A stretch of DNA of 64,000 nt from CAXBMB01 sp052078155 (GCA_052078155.1 JBQJBP010000001.1:372001-436000); one strand, 5' to 3'; positions 8,047-17,148 are shown, counted from the first letter of the stretch. Numbers and translations are program-made. The notes: generated by a model not told the origin, from the letters alone.

Positions 8047-9558
8047 TCAGTTGCTGAAGGTGCCCTTGAACTGGTCGCGCAACTGGTTCTTCTGCACTTT
8101 GCCCATGGTGTTTCGGGGCAGTTCGTCGATGAAGTAGACTTTCTTGGGCGCCTTGAAGGCAGCCAGCTGTTCGCGGGCCCGGCTGATGATGGTGTCTTCG
8201 CTGACGTCTCCGGTTCGGGTTGCCACAGCGACCACGCCTTCGCCGAAATCTGGGTGAGGGACGCCGATCACCGCGCTTTCCCCAACACCATCTGTTTCGT
8301 CGATGACCAGCTCAACTTCCTTGGGATAGACGTTGAACCCACCGGAGATGATCAGATCCTTGGAGCGGCCGACAATGTGGATGTACCCATCGTCATCAAC
8401 CTTTGCCATGTCGCCGGTGATGAAGAAGCCGTCATTGCGGAACTCAGCCGCGGTCTTTTCCGGCATCTGCCAGTAGCCTTTGAAGATGTTGGGGCCTTTG
8501 GCTTCCAGAATGCCCACTTCGTTAACCGGCAGGGCCTGGCCGTTGTTGTCGGCAATGCGCACTTCTACATCCGGCAGGGCAAAACCAACGGTACCGGCAC
8601 AGCGGGTGCCAACGTAGGGGTTGGAGGTGATCATGCCAGCCTCTGACATGCCATAGCGTTCCAGAATGCGCTGTCCGGTGACCTCTTCGAACTGCTCGAA
8701 AGTCTCCGCCAACAAGGGTGCGGATCCCGAGATGAAGAGCCGCATATGGGCCGTCAGCTCTTTGTTGAAGTCCGAATGGGCCAGCAGGCGGGTGTAGAAG
8801 GTGGGAACCCCCATCATTACCGTGGCCTTGGGCAGCAGGGATACCACCTGATCGGCATCAAACTTGGGCAGGAAGATCATCTTCGAGCCATTGGCCAGGG
8901 TGGTGTTGATAGCCACAAACAGCCCGTGCACATGGAAGATAGGCAGGGCGTGCAGCAGCACGTCGCCTTCCTTAAAGCCCCAGAGTTTGTGCAGGGTAAA
9001 GGCGTTGGAAGCCAGGTTGGCGTGGGTCAGCATGGCGCCTTTGGAGCGACCGGTTGTGCCGGAGGTGTAGCAGATTGCAGCCAGATCATCGCCGCTGCGG
9101 GCTTCGATGTCCGTCAGCGGTTCTTTCGTCATGGCTTCGTCGGTGAGGGAGCCTCCGCCGTCGGCATCCATGGTGCGCACGTGAGCCACGCCGGCGGCAG
9201 CCGCCACTTCCTTGATGCTGGTTTCGCTGTCAGGACGGCAGAGCACCAGGGCAGGGGTGGCATCCCCCAGGAAGTAAGCCAGTTCCGCCTGGGTGTAGGC
9301 CGTGTTGAGCGGCAGATAAACAGCCCCGGCCTGTTCACAGCCCAGATAGAAAAACAGGGCATTGGGGGATTTGTCGGTCTGGATCGCGATGCGGTCACCG
9401 GGTTTGACGCCCAGGTCTTTCAGCAGCGCGGCGTAGCGTCCTGCCATTTCTTCCAGATGCCCATAAGAAAATTGCGTACCGTCTGCCTGTTCGATGACGG
9501 GTTGGCTGCGGTCTGCGGGGAACCGGGACTGAAGAAGGGCGTATAGGTTTTCGTTCAT
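8047..9558 (-). CDS. matB: Malonyl-CoA synthetase
   Basis: ANL-superfamily adenylating ligase: malonate + CoA + ATP to malonyl-CoA, cytosolic. 503 residues from ATG 9558, the normal MatB size. The AMP-binding P-loop is ICYTSGTTGRSKGAMLTH (about 155-172), the A5-type motif ERYGMSEAGM is near 290, the hinge region is VGRSKDLIISGGFNVYPKE near 400, and the catalytic lysine lies in LPRNTMGKVQKN close to the C-terminus. Assignment to malonate rather than generic acyl-CoA ligase rests on strong overall resemblance plus linkage to malonyl-CoA decarboxylase, a GntR regulator and a TRAP importer. GGAAA precedes ATG 9558; an upstream in-frame start (9615) gives an unconserved extension. Lies 117 bp after matR in the same direction. 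Confidence 0.9.
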   Translation of the reverse strand: MNENLYALLQSRFPADRSQPVIEQADGTQFSYGHLEEMAGRYAALLKDLGVKPGDRIAIQTDKSPNALFFYLGCEQAGAVYLPLNTAYTQAELAYFLGDATPALVLCRPDSETSIKEVAAAAGVAHVRTMDADGGGSLTDEAMTKEPLTDIEARSGDDLAAICYTSGTTGRSKGAMLTHANLASNAFTLHKLWGFKEGDVLLHALPIFHVHGLFVAINTTLANGSKMIFLPKFDADQVVSLLPKATVMMGVPTFYTRLLAHSDFNKELTAHMRLFISGSAPLLAETFEQFEEVTGQRILERYGMSEAGMITSNPYVGTRCAGTVGFALPDVEVRIADNNGQALPVNEVGILEAKGPNIFKGYWQMPEKTAAEFRNDGFFITGDMAKVDDDGYIHIVGRSKDLIISGGFNVYPKEVELVIDETDGVGESAVIGVPHPDFGEGVVAVATRTGDVSEDTIISRAREQLAAFKAPKKVYFIDELPRNTMGKVQKNQLRDQFKGTFSN

Positions 9559-9675
9559 TGCTGTTTCCACTGGGGCATCAGGACGGCCATCGAGCTGTGA
9601 TCGATGGCAAGACAAAAGGCGTGAGAGACGGGATAGGATCAGAAAGGCTGGGAGACGTTACATTGGGATGGAAAC

Positions 9676-10380
9676 TCAGCCTTCCATCTCTAATTTAGGT
9701 CTGCTGTCGAAAAGCGGAGCGGGCTCTTTTTGCTGCAGCTCCAGCGAAGACTCCAGCAAAAGGTCGGTAAAGACATCGCTTTGCACGGAGACATGGCTGG
9801 ACATCAGCGCTTCGGCCTCGTCTCCCTCACCAGCCAGGATCGCCTTTACCACCGCCGTATGTTCCTGATAGCTCTCGCCGATGCGACCGGCACGGCGCAA
9901 CTGAACCCGGCGATAGGGGGAGAGGCGCTGGCGGATCTGTTTGGTTTCCAGCTCCAGAAACTCGTTGTGGCTGCCGGCGTAGATGGCTTCATGGAAGGCC
10001 ATGTTGGCCGCATAGTAGGCGTCGGCAGTATTGGCTTCTGCCTTGGCGGCGCAGTCTTTGTGCAGCTCAACCAGGACGGCCTGTTCTTCCGGGGTCATGC
10101 GTCGGGCGGCCAGACGGGCACAAAGGCCTTCCAGATGGGCCATGACCTCAAACATCTCCAGCATGCGCTTGGTGCCCAGCTGGGCCACCACGGCCCCCTG
10201 GCGCGGGCGTTGTCTGACCAGGCCACTGGCGGAGAGCTGAAGCAAGGCTTCACGGATGGGGGTGCGGGAAACCTGAAACCGGTCAGCCAGGCGCGCTTCA
10301 TCCAGTCGGGTTCCCGGAGGCAGAGCCGAGGTCAGAATGTCCTGTTCCAGTTCTTGTCTTACACGGTCGGCTAAACGCAC
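9676..10380 (-). CDS. matR: GntR/FadR-family (FCD) transcriptional regulator of the malonate genes
   Basis: 234 residues: winged helix (about 5-70, with RFQVSRTPIREALLQLSASG as recognition region) followed by an all-helical FCD ligand domain (about 80-215) that typically binds a small carboxylate through a metal site; histidines in ANMAFHEAIY and GSHNEF are consistent. Starts with GTG at 10380, preceded by AAGGA. It opens the minus-strand unit matR-matB-aldH and diverges from matPQM. The intergenic region between the two units carries three copies of TTGTATGCAA-type palindromes, the expected sort of operator for this regulator family; the R. leguminosarum MatR site is remembered as TCTTGTA/TACACGA, very close to site 1 here. 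Malonate or malonyl-CoA as effector is inference. Confidence 0.86.
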   Translation of the reverse strand: MRLADRVRQELEQDILTSALPPGTRLDEARLADRFQVSRTPIREALLQLSASGLVRQRPRQGAVVAQLGTKRMLEMFEVMAHLEGLCARLAARRMTPEEQAVLVELHKDCAAKAEANTADAYYAANMAFHEAIYAGSHNEFLELETKQIRQRLSPYRRVQLRRAGRIGESYQEHTAVVKAILAGEGDEAEALMSSHVSVQSDVFTDLLLESSLELQQKEPAPLFDSRPKLEMEG

Positions 10381-10887
10381 CTGATCAAGTCCTTGAAATC
10401 AATGCCAAACCCTTAGGTCTGTGACGATTAAGGCAGAGCCCGTTTCCTCTGTTCCTTCCTGCCCTCGTCAGAGTCGTCAAGAAAAGAGGCGGTTCTGATA
10501 GCGCAAAGGCGTATGGGAGCCAAACAACGTTGTTTGAGCCTCCTGGCTCACCGTTGAGCCCCTCAACTCGCTGTCTGTTTCCGCAGAAATCTGCGCTTTT
10601 CAGCCCTGTACAGGCAAGGCTCGACAATTGTTTCTCTCATCGCACAAAAGTTTCTTGTATGCAAGATTAGAATCTTTGCATACAATTTCTCTAATCTTCG
10701 TATGCAAGCTAAAAATCAGCTGGCCAATCGGAGATCCAAAAGAAGGGTGAAGCACGGAAAAATCGTGCGGAAATCCCTTGTTCTGATCTGTCTGGGGATC
10801 GGTCCTAATTCGGATTGAGCCTGTCATTGTTGGATGAACAGACAGTTTGAGAAGAAGGGATTGAGTCAACAAAAGGGAGGAACACTT
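10381..10887. other. Divergent control region matR / matPQM (507 bp, no gene)
   Basis: Holds the three operator palindromes (10653-10707) and, in the presumed matP leader, a small hairpin GCACG-N7-CGTGC (752-768 in the 10-kb block). No credible coding frame. The -10 and -35 boxes could not be assigned with confidence. Confidence 0.7.
10653..10707. promoter_or_regulatory. Triple palindromic operator, candidate MatR sites
   Basis: Site 1 TCTTGTATGCAAGA (10653-10666), site 2 TTGCATACAA (10676-10685, inverted), site 3 TCGTATGCAA (10698-10707). Cores share the ten-base word TTGTATGCAA. Centres are 21 and 22 bp apart, about two helical turns, so bound dimers would line up on one DNA face. About 180 bp upstream of matP. 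Confidence 0.75.
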
Positions 10888-11895
10888 ATGCTTTCAATCA
10901 AGTCAATTCTCGCAGGGGCCGTCAGTCTGACAGCCGTTGCAGCTGTGGCCGGAACGGCTCTGGCCGCAGACATCAAACTGCGGGCGTCCCACCAATGGCC
11001 CGGCGGCAAAGGCGACCCGCGCGATGAAATGGTTCAGATCATCGCCAAGGAAATGGCCAAGGCCGACGTGGGCGTTAAAGTACGGGTTTACCCCGGTAAA
11101 TCCCTTTTCAAGCCGAAACAGCAGTGGGATGCCATGGTCAAAGGCCAGCTGGACATCTCCGCTTTCCCGCTGGATTACGCCTCTGGCCGTCATCCGCAGT
11201 TCAGCGCCACTTTGATGCCGGGTCTGGTGAAAAACCACGACCATGCTCAGCGCCTCAACAAGTCCCCCTTCATGGATGACATCAAGAAGATCATCAATGA
11301 CGCCGGGGTTGTTGTGCTGGCAGACGCCTGGCTTGCCGGTGGCTTTGTTGGTCGTGAGAAGTGCATTTCCAACCCCGAGGAAGCTCAGGGGCAGGTGATG
11401 CGTGCAGCAGGTCCGGCCTTCGAACAGATGCTGGCTGAATCCGGTGCTTCCATCAACGCCATGCCCAGCTCGGAAATCTACTCTGCGCTGCAGACCGGTG
11501 TTCTGGACGGGGCCAACACCAGCTCCGGTTCCTTTGTTTCCTATCGCATTTACGAGCAGGTGAAGTGCCTCACACCTCCGGGTGACTACGCCCTCTGGTT
11601 CATGTACGAGCCGCTTCTGATGTCCAAAAAATCCTGGGACAAACTGAACGGGGATCAGCAGAACGCGCTGATGGCCGCCGGTAAGAAGGCTGAAGACTAC
11701 TTCATCGGTCAGGCCAAAGGTCTGGATGACAAGCTGGTCAAGGCCTACACGGACGCAGGTGTCGAAATCAAAGACATGACCGAAGCAGACTTCAACGCCT
11801 GGCTGGAAAAGGCCAAAGCCTCTTCCTACAAGATCTTCTCCGAGAAGGTTGAAGGCGGTGATGATCTGATCAAAAAAGCGCTGGCCGTCGACTAA
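10888..11895 (+). CDS. matP: TRAP transporter substrate-binding protein, DctP family, probably malonate
   Basis: Periplasmic receptor of a tripartite ATP-independent periplasmic importer. 335 residues; the N-terminal signal peptide (MLSIKSILAGAVSLTAVAAV then ALAADI, cleavage after about residue 24) is clear. DctP features follow: the SEIYSALQTGVLDGANT segment (about 190-207), where an upstream arginine (QVMRAAGPAF) is expected to hold the ligand carboxylate. ATG 10888 is chosen because GGGAGG lies seven bases upstream and it starts exactly at the signal peptide. First gene of matPQM, followed by a strong stem-loop. Malonate specificity comes from context only (matB, matA, matR), paralleling the S. 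meliloti type matPQMAB organization. Confidence 0.88.
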   Translation: MLSIKSILAGAVSLTAVAAVAGTALAADIKLRASHQWPGGKGDPRDEMVQIIAKEMAKADVGVKVRVYPGKSLFKPKQQWDAMVKGQLDISAFPLDYASGRHPQFSATLMPGLVKNHDHAQRLNKSPFMDDIKKIINDAGVVVLADAWLAGGFVGREKCISNPEEAQGQVMRAAGPAFEQMLAESGASINAMPSSEIYSALQTGVLDGANTSSGSFVSYRIYEQVKCLTPPGDYALWFMYEPLLMSKKSWDKLNGDQQNALMAAGKKAEDYFIGQAKGLDDKLVKAYTDAGVEIKDMTEADFNAWLEKAKASSYKIFSEKVEGGDDLIKKALAVD

Positions 11896-11909
11896 GGTCA
11901 GTCAGCTAA

Positions 11910-11951
11910 AGCGGTCGCTGTCCAGCTGTGAAAAGCGAGGCAGCGACCGCT
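11910..11951 (+). terminator. Stem-loop between matP and matQ
   Basis: Perfect 11-bp stem AGCGGTCGCTG / CAGCGACCGCT with a 20-base loop and no long T-run. Typical of intercistronic structures after a binding-protein gene that protect its mRNA or attenuate read-through, giving more receptor than membrane subunits. Confidence 0.7.
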
Positions 11952-12123
11952 GCTTGCTGTTGAGCAAGCCAGTCGGGTGAAAAGAGCCAACAGGACCGCA
12001 ACGGCAGTGCGTATCCTGCCCATCAAAATCGATCCTTCTGGTTCAATAACAGGTTTCTCTCTGGCAGCTGCCGTCTCACAAAAGGTGTGTGGCCTGCGGC
12101 TGACCAACTGGAAACAGGGTGCT

Positions 12124-12642
12124 ATGACGTTTTTCATTTCTTCTGTGCAGTGGCTGTCCCGGCTCTTCGGGATCATTGCCGTCCTGCTGATGGTCGCAGC
12201 CGTTCTGGCCGTGTGCCATCTGGTTTTTGTCCGCTATGTGCTGGCCGAATCCGCCATCTGGCAACATGAGTTTGTTGCTTATTCGCTGATCGCCGCGACG
12301 TTCCTGGGCGCGCCTCATGTGCTGCGTATCGGGGGGCACGTAAACGTGGATCTCTTGCCACTCTATCTGGGGCACAGAGGACGGATGGTGCTGGCTGTGC
12401 TGGCCAATCTTATCGGCCTGACCTTTTGTCTCGTCCTGGCCATCTATGGCATCGAATTCTGGACAGAAGCCTATGTGGGCAACTGGACCGGCGAAACGGT
12501 CTGGGCGCCGCCACTCTGGATCCCGCGTATTGTTGTGCCCCTTGGTATGGGGCTGATGAGCCTGCAGTACATCGCCATGATTTTGTCTTTGCTGACCGGG
12601 CGCGAACAGCCCTTCGGTCTTGCCGAAGGAGATAAGCTGTGA
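12124..12642 (+). CDS. matQ: TRAP transporter small permease, DctQ family
   Basis: 172-residue inner-membrane protein with four predicted hydrophobic helices (about 10-35, 45-65, 85-110, 130-150), the classic DctQ layout, and the segment ESAIWQHEFVAYSLIAATFLG that resembles the conserved DctQ helix 2. Start at ATG 12124 (AGGG four bases upstream) gives a normal length; an upstream in-frame start at 11977 would add an unconserved tail overlapping the stem-loop region. The stop overlaps the matM start by four bases (GTGA), so the two are translationally coupled. Works with MatM as the membrane unit of the sodium-coupled importer. Confidence 0.88.
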   Translation: MTFFISSVQWLSRLFGIIAVLLMVAAVLAVCHLVFVRYVLAESAIWQHEFVAYSLIAATFLGAPHVLRIGGHVNVDLLPLYLGHRGRMVLAVLANLIGLTFCLVLAIYGIEFWTEAYVGNWTGETVWAPPLWIPRIVVPLGMGLMSLQYIAMILSLLTGREQPFGLAEGDKL

Positions 12643-13952
12643 GTGAGTTGGAAATTGGCCTGCTGGTCGCTGTTGCCACCATCGCCATCCTGATCGTCGG
12701 CGTTCCCGTCGCCTTTGCCCTGGGCATCGTTTCCATCGGGTTTCTGGTGGTTTTTGAAGGGGTCGACTCCCTGGTTCTGGTGCCCGACCACTTCTTCGGT
12801 GCGCTGGATTCTTTCGCCCTTCTGTCGATCCCCATGTTCATTCTGATGGGCGGGGCCATTGCCTCTTCGCGGGCAGGGGCGGATCTCTATGAAGCGCTTG
12901 ACCGCTGGCTTTACAGAGTGCCCGGGGGACTGATGGTCTCCAACATCGGGGCCTGCGCGGTTTTTGCGGCTCTGTCCGGTTCATCCCCGGCGACCTGTGC
13001 GGCCATTGGTAAGATGGGCATCCCGGAAATGCTGAAACGGGGCTATCCGCCCTCCATCGCAACGGGCGCCATTGCCGCAGGCGGCACGCTGGGCATTCTC
13101 ATTCCGCCGTCCATCACCATGATCGTCTACGGCATCGCCACGGAAACCTCCATTGGTCGCCTCTTTTTGGCCGGGCTCATTCCCGGTTTGATGCTGACGG
13201 TGCTGTTCATCTGCTGGGGTCTTTACGCCGCCAAGAAGGGTGGCATGGATCTGGCACCGGAAGGTTTGCACTACAGCTTCAAACAGAAGCTGGAAATCCT
13301 GCCCAAGGTAGGGCCTTTTCTGGCCATCATCGCCGGTATTCTCTATGTGCTTTACGGCGGCATCGCCACCCCGTCTGAAGCCGCTGGCGTTGGCGCACTG
13401 TTCTGCGTTCTGCTGGTGGTGATCATCTACAAAGTCCGCTCCGGCAAGGCCTTGTGGAACATGACCAGCGAGGCCATGAAAGAGTCGGTGATGATCCTGA
13501 TGATTATCGCTGCTGCTGAGCTTTTCAGCTACATGATGTCCACGCTCTACATCACACAGACTCTGGCGGAAACCATCGCCACCCTCGACATCAATCGCTG
13601 GGCTCTGATGGGCTGCATCAACCTCTTCCTGCTGGTCGCCGGCTTCTTCCTGCCGCCGGTGGCGGTCATCCTGATGGCGGCGCCGACCCTGCTGCCGATC
13701 ATCGAATCCATGGGGTTTGACGCCATCTGGTTTGCCGTGGTGCTGACCATCAACATGGAGATCGGGCTGATTACGCCGCCGGTTGGGCTCAACCTCTATG
13801 TGATCAACGGGATTGTGCCGGATGTGCGCCTGCCAACTATTTTGAAAGGGGCGCTGCCTTTCATGATGGCCATGGTACTGGGGATCATCCTGCTGTGCAT
13901 CTTCCCGCAGATTGCCATGTGGCTGCCCAACACCCTGATGGGACCACAGTAA
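12639..13952 (+). CDS. matM: TRAP transporter large permease, DctM family
   Basis: 437 residues, about twelve hydrophobic segments; this subunit forms the substrate channel and couples import to the ion gradient. Diagnostic DctM stretches are seen: SSPATCAAIGKMGIPEM (about 112-128), GGTLGILIPPSITMIVYG (about 148-165) and the C-terminal MEIGLITPPVGLNLYVING. GTG start at 12639 overlaps the matQ stop. Followed by a hairpin at 13982-14016 that probably ends the transcript, so matA, 440 bp further on, is likely to have its own promoter or be reached by read-through. Confidence 0.92.
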   Translation: MSELEIGLLVAVATIAILIVGVPVAFALGIVSIGFLVVFEGVDSLVLVPDHFFGALDSFALLSIPMFILMGGAIASSRAGADLYEALDRWLYRVPGGLMVSNIGACAVFAALSGSSPATCAAIGKMGIPEMLKRGYPPSIATGAIAAGGTLGILIPPSITMIVYGIATETSIGRLFLAGLIPGLMLTVLFICWGLYAAKKGGMDLAPEGLHYSFKQKLEILPKVGPFLAIIAGILYVLYGGIATPSEAAGVGALFCVLLVVIIYKVRSGKALWNMTSEAMKESVMILMIIAAAELFSYMMSTLYITQTLAETIATLDINRWALMGCINLFLLVAGFFLPPVAVILMAAPTLLPIIESMGFDAIWFAVVLTINMEIGLITPPVGLNLYVINGIVPDVRLPTILKGALPFMMAMVLGIILLCIFPQIAMWLPNTLMGPQ

Positions 13953-14393
13953 TCGGGGATACAAGCCGGATTGAGGAACAGGGCTGTCAGCGAAAATCTG
14001 CGTTTTGCTGACAGCCGGTTCGCTTCTTTCTTGTGTTCTCTTAACAGAACCTGCCGTCAGCACGGTAGCATAATGTGGGTGGCACAAAGCGGGGGCCATA
14101 ATGCGTGGGCCAAACAAGGGCGACGCACAACAAAGTGAGGGCTTCAGGCTCTTGGAGCCAGGTCTGAGGCACGCCAAGTAAGAAATGGGCCAGGTCAGAG
14201 ACGCATAATGTCAGAGACAGGCCAAGACTGTGGCAGGCGAGGTCTGCAACAGGTCACGTGTTAAAACGGGAAGATTCATATTTTTGACAGCTTCTTGCCC
14301 GAAAATATTCTGCCAGGGTTGTTCTGCTCCCGGGAGCGATCCTGAGTTTATCCGGTCGCTCTATCGGTTGGCTGGACAGCAGGAGATCTTCGG
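13953..14393. other. Gap between matM and matA (441 bp, no gene)
   Basis: Contains the hairpin 13982-14016 and otherwise no recognizable gene, repeat or operator matching the matR-type palindromes. A matA promoter is presumed but was not identified. Confidence 0.6.
13982..14016 (+). terminator. Hairpin after matM
   Basis: Perfect 10-bp stem GGCTGTCAGC / GCTGACAGCC with a 15-base loop; downstream sequence is only moderately T-rich (TTCTTTCTT), so a weak terminator or mRNA-end structure. Confidence 0.6.
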
Positions 14394-15878
14394 ATGAGAA
14401 GAGGAGTGGTGGTTAACATGAGCGACAGCAACGCCAGCGGATCCTTTTTTGACCGCGCCCTGGGCAACCTCAATGTGGCCTGGAAAGACATCACCACCTC
14501 TGCGGCCCGCAGTGTGGGGATGGCCTTTAAGGACCAGAAGGACATTTCTGGCGAAGCTCTGCTTGCCATGATGAAGGAGTGTCTGGAATCGCGCGGCGGC
14601 GAAACGGCTGCCCGCGCCAGAGCGGCGTCGCTGGGGCAGGTCTATCTGACTCTGGGTCATGAAGGGAAGGTCGAGTTTCTCAACCTTCTGGCGCGCGAGT
14701 TCGCCTGCGATCAGGGGCGGGTGGACGAAGCCGTCCAGGCCTTTTCCATTGCCGGAGATGATGAAGCCCGCCTGGCGGCGGAACGGGATCTGCGCCAGGC
14801 CCTGGTGCCACAGCGTCTCAAGCTGCTGACTCAGTTCAACGCCCTGCCCGAAGGGGTGAAGTTCCTGGTGGATCTGCGCTCCGACCTGTTGCCTCTGGCA
14901 TCACGGGATCCTTTCTTGAAATCACTGGATCAGGATCTCTTCGACTTGCTGACCTCCTGGTTTGATACCGGGTTTCTGGATCTTCGGCAGATCACCTGGG
15001 AATCCAGTGCTGCCCTTCTGGAAAAGCTCATCGCCTATGAGGCGGTGCACGAAATCACCTCCTGGGATGACCTGCGCAACCGGCTGGACAGCGACAGGCG
15101 CTGCTATGCCCTGTTCCATCCGCGCATGCCTGACGAACCGCTGGCCTTTGTGGAAGTCGCGCTGGTCAAGGGCATTGCCAGCAATGTGCAGGTGCTGCTG
15201 GATAAGGAAGCCCCGGCCCATGACATCTCTGAGGCTGATACAGCCATCTTCTATTCCATATCCAATACACAGAAGGGATTGCGGGCCATTTCCTTCGGTG
15301 ACTATCTGATCAAGATGGTGGTCAAACGCCTCAGCCAGGAACTGCCGCAGATCAAGACCTTCTCAACCCTTTCGCCGGTGCCTGGCTTCCGCATCTGGCT
15401 CGACGGATTGGCCAGTGACGCGCTGGACGACACTTTGTCTGTTGAAGAAAAGGGTGGCCTCCGTGCTTTGGGAGGAGCCGATGACACGGCAGAAGCTCTG
15501 CACAGCATCCTGAAGCGGGACGACTGGCAGCAGGACGAGGTGATCACGGAAGCTCTGAGTGGCCCTTTGATGCGGCTGGCTGCCCTCTATTTCCAGGCCC
15601 GGCGCCCCAATGGTCTGCCTTTGGATGCCGTCGCCCGTTTCCACCTGCGCAATGGCTCCCGTCTCGAGCAGATCAACTGGATGGGGGACAACTCCGCCAA
15701 GGGGCTGAGGCAGTCCGCAGGCATCATGGTCAACTATCGCTACATTCTGGCGGATATAGAAAAGAACCATGAACTCTACACCTGGAAGAAAGAGGTGGTC
15801 ATGGGACCGGACGTCAAAGCCCTGTTGCGGCAGGCTGAAGGCGGCGGTCGCATCCTTTCCTTCCGACGGAAAGGCTAG
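14394..15878 (+). CDS. matA: Malonyl-CoA decarboxylase
   Basis: Decarboxylates malonyl-CoA to acetyl-CoA, completing malonate catabolism after MatB. 494 residues with the family's N-terminal helical domain (about 1-170) and C-terminal GNAT-like catalytic domain. Catalytic elements are visible: the histidine in ALFHPRMPDEPLAFVEVAL (about 240) and the serine in FYSISNTQKGLRAISFGD (about 286), followed by IKTFSTLSPVPGFRIWL, where the LSPxPGF motif is a signature of the family. AGGAG lies nine bases before ATG 14394; ATG 14418 (MSDSN) is an acceptable alternative with GGAG further off. Sits downstream of matPQM on the same strand but beyond a hairpin and 440-bp gap. Confidence 0.95.
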   Translation: MRRGVVVNMSDSNASGSFFDRALGNLNVAWKDITTSAARSVGMAFKDQKDISGEALLAMMKECLESRGGETAARARAASLGQVYLTLGHEGKVEFLNLLAREFACDQGRVDEAVQAFSIAGDDEARLAAERDLRQALVPQRLKLLTQFNALPEGVKFLVDLRSDLLPLASRDPFLKSLDQDLFDLLTSWFDTGFLDLRQITWESSAALLEKLIAYEAVHEITSWDDLRNRLDSDRRCYALFHPRMPDEPLAFVEVALVKGIASNVQVLLDKEAPAHDISEADTAIFYSISNTQKGLRAISFGDYLIKMVVKRLSQELPQIKTFSTLSPVPGFRIWLDGLASDALDDTLSVEEKGGLRALGGADDTAEALHSILKRDDWQQDEVITEALSGPLMRLAALYFQARRPNGLPLDAVARFHLRNGSRLEQINWMGDNSAKGLRQSAGIMVNYRYILADIEKNHELYTWKKEVVMGPDVKALLRQAEGGGRILSFRRKG

Positions 15879-15921
15879 AGCCAGATCGTACTAAGCGGCA
15901 GCACGCCGTGAGAGTGCTGAA

Positions 15922-16011
15922 AACTCAAATTCGCTTTATCAGAGGCTTAAGGGGATTGGCGTCTTTGTTTGAAGTAAAAACGCGCTTCTAACTGACCCGA
16001 CCACCCTCTAA
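15922..16011 (-). repeat. Degenerate member of the dispersed repeat family
   Basis: The end CGCGCTTCTAACTGACCCGA followed by CCACCCTCTA is close to GCGCTTCTAACTAAACCGAT then CATGCTCTA of the copy at 47105-47243. The rest is strongly diverged, so borders are approximate. Confidence 0.45.
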
Positions 16012-16120
16012 TCTCCAAAAGCCGGATTGGCTCTCGTCAAACAACTGCTGCGGGATTTTTGGCTTTGTTGTAGGTTGAGCGGAGTTTGCCCTCTGTCGTC
16101 AGCCAACAGGACTTTTGTCC

Positions 16121-17125
16121 ATGACCGCTTTTTTGCCGGATCCGCTTTTTACTGCGCGCTTTCCCTGGATCGGAGGTGACCTGCAAACGCTCTGCTGGTC
16201 GATCCGAACCTGGTTGGGGCAGGGGGTTTCCCTGTCGCGCTGGCCTGCGGAGGATCTGAGGCTGGAACTGGCAGATGGCGATGTGATGATTGGCCGCCTG
16301 CATCGTCCGCAGGCTTCAGATCAGCAGGTCGCAAGGCCTCTGGTGCTGTTGCTGCATGGCCTGACTGGCGATGAAAACAGCCCCTACATGCGTGAAACCG
16401 CAGCACATTTTCTGGAACAGGGCTGGCCGGTTCTGCGACTGAACCTGCGTGGGGCCGGTCCGAGCAAGGACCTTTGTAAAAGCCTCTATCACTCCGGACG
16501 CAGCGAAGATTTTTGTGAAGTGCTGGCTCTACTTCAGCAGAACAGGGGTGAGCTTCTTCAGGCAGGGTACTGTGCCATCGGGTACTCGCTGGGCGGGAAC
16601 TTGCTGCTCAAGGCTCTGGCAGAGTCTGATTTGCCTCTTGCTCCCCTTGCTGCGGCGTCGGTCTCCGGACCGCTGGATCTAAAGAAAACGGCTCTGCGCC
16701 TGGATGTCTGGCGGAACCGGCCCTATCAGAAGAATCTGCTGAAAAACATGCGGGCCGAACTGAAAGGCAAGCTGCCGGATGATCTGGACAGGGCCGCCCG
16801 GGCTGCGAAATCCGTCTATGATCTGGATGATCGGGTGACAGCTCCCTGGCACGGCTTTCGTTCTGCCGATGACTACTATCGCAGAAGTTCTGCTGGGGCC
16901 CGTCTGAAGGAGATTAAGCACCCGACCCTTATCATCCACGCAGACGATGATCCCTGGGTGCCCGTTGCTCTTTACCGGTCATTGGAGTGGTGGCAGCCGG
17001 GCCATCCGGTCCAGCTCGTTGTGACCCGCAGTGGCGGGCATGTTGGATTCCACGCTCAGGGACATAAACGGGCCTGGTTCTGTTCGCAGATCCTGAAGTT
17101 TTTTGTGGCGCAGCTTCCGGTGTGA
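16121..17125 (+). CDS. Alpha/beta hydrolase, YheT family
   Basis: 334-residue hydrolase of the YheT/ABHD (UPF0017) group; probably an esterase or lipase-like enzyme, substrate unknown. Visible: oxyanion region LLLHGLTGDENSPYMRE (about 77-93), LRGAGPSK, nucleophile elbow IGYSLGGNLLLKAL (Ser near 166), acid in IIHADDDPWVP (near 270) and catalytic His in SGGHVGFH close to the C-terminus. All of the triad is present. ATG 16121 is chosen over TTG 16115 because AGGA lies nine bases upstream. Stand-alone, ended by the terminator at 17149-17180. Confidence 0.88.
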   Translation: MTAFLPDPLFTARFPWIGGDLQTLCWSIRTWLGQGVSLSRWPAEDLRLELADGDVMIGRLHRPQASDQQVARPLVLLLHGLTGDENSPYMRETAAHFLEQGWPVLRLNLRGAGPSKDLCKSLYHSGRSEDFCEVLALLQQNRGELLQAGYCAIGYSLGGNLLLKALAESDLPLAPLAAASVSGPLDLKKTALRLDVWRNRPYQKNLLKNMRAELKGKLPDDLDRAARAAKSVYDLDDRVTAPWHGFRSADDYYRRSSAGARLKEIKHPTLIIHADDDPWVPVALYRSLEWWQPGHPVQLVVTRSGGHVGFHAQGHKRAWFCSQILKFFVAQLPV

Positions 17126-17148
17126 CGATCAAGAAGTTTACCAAGACA

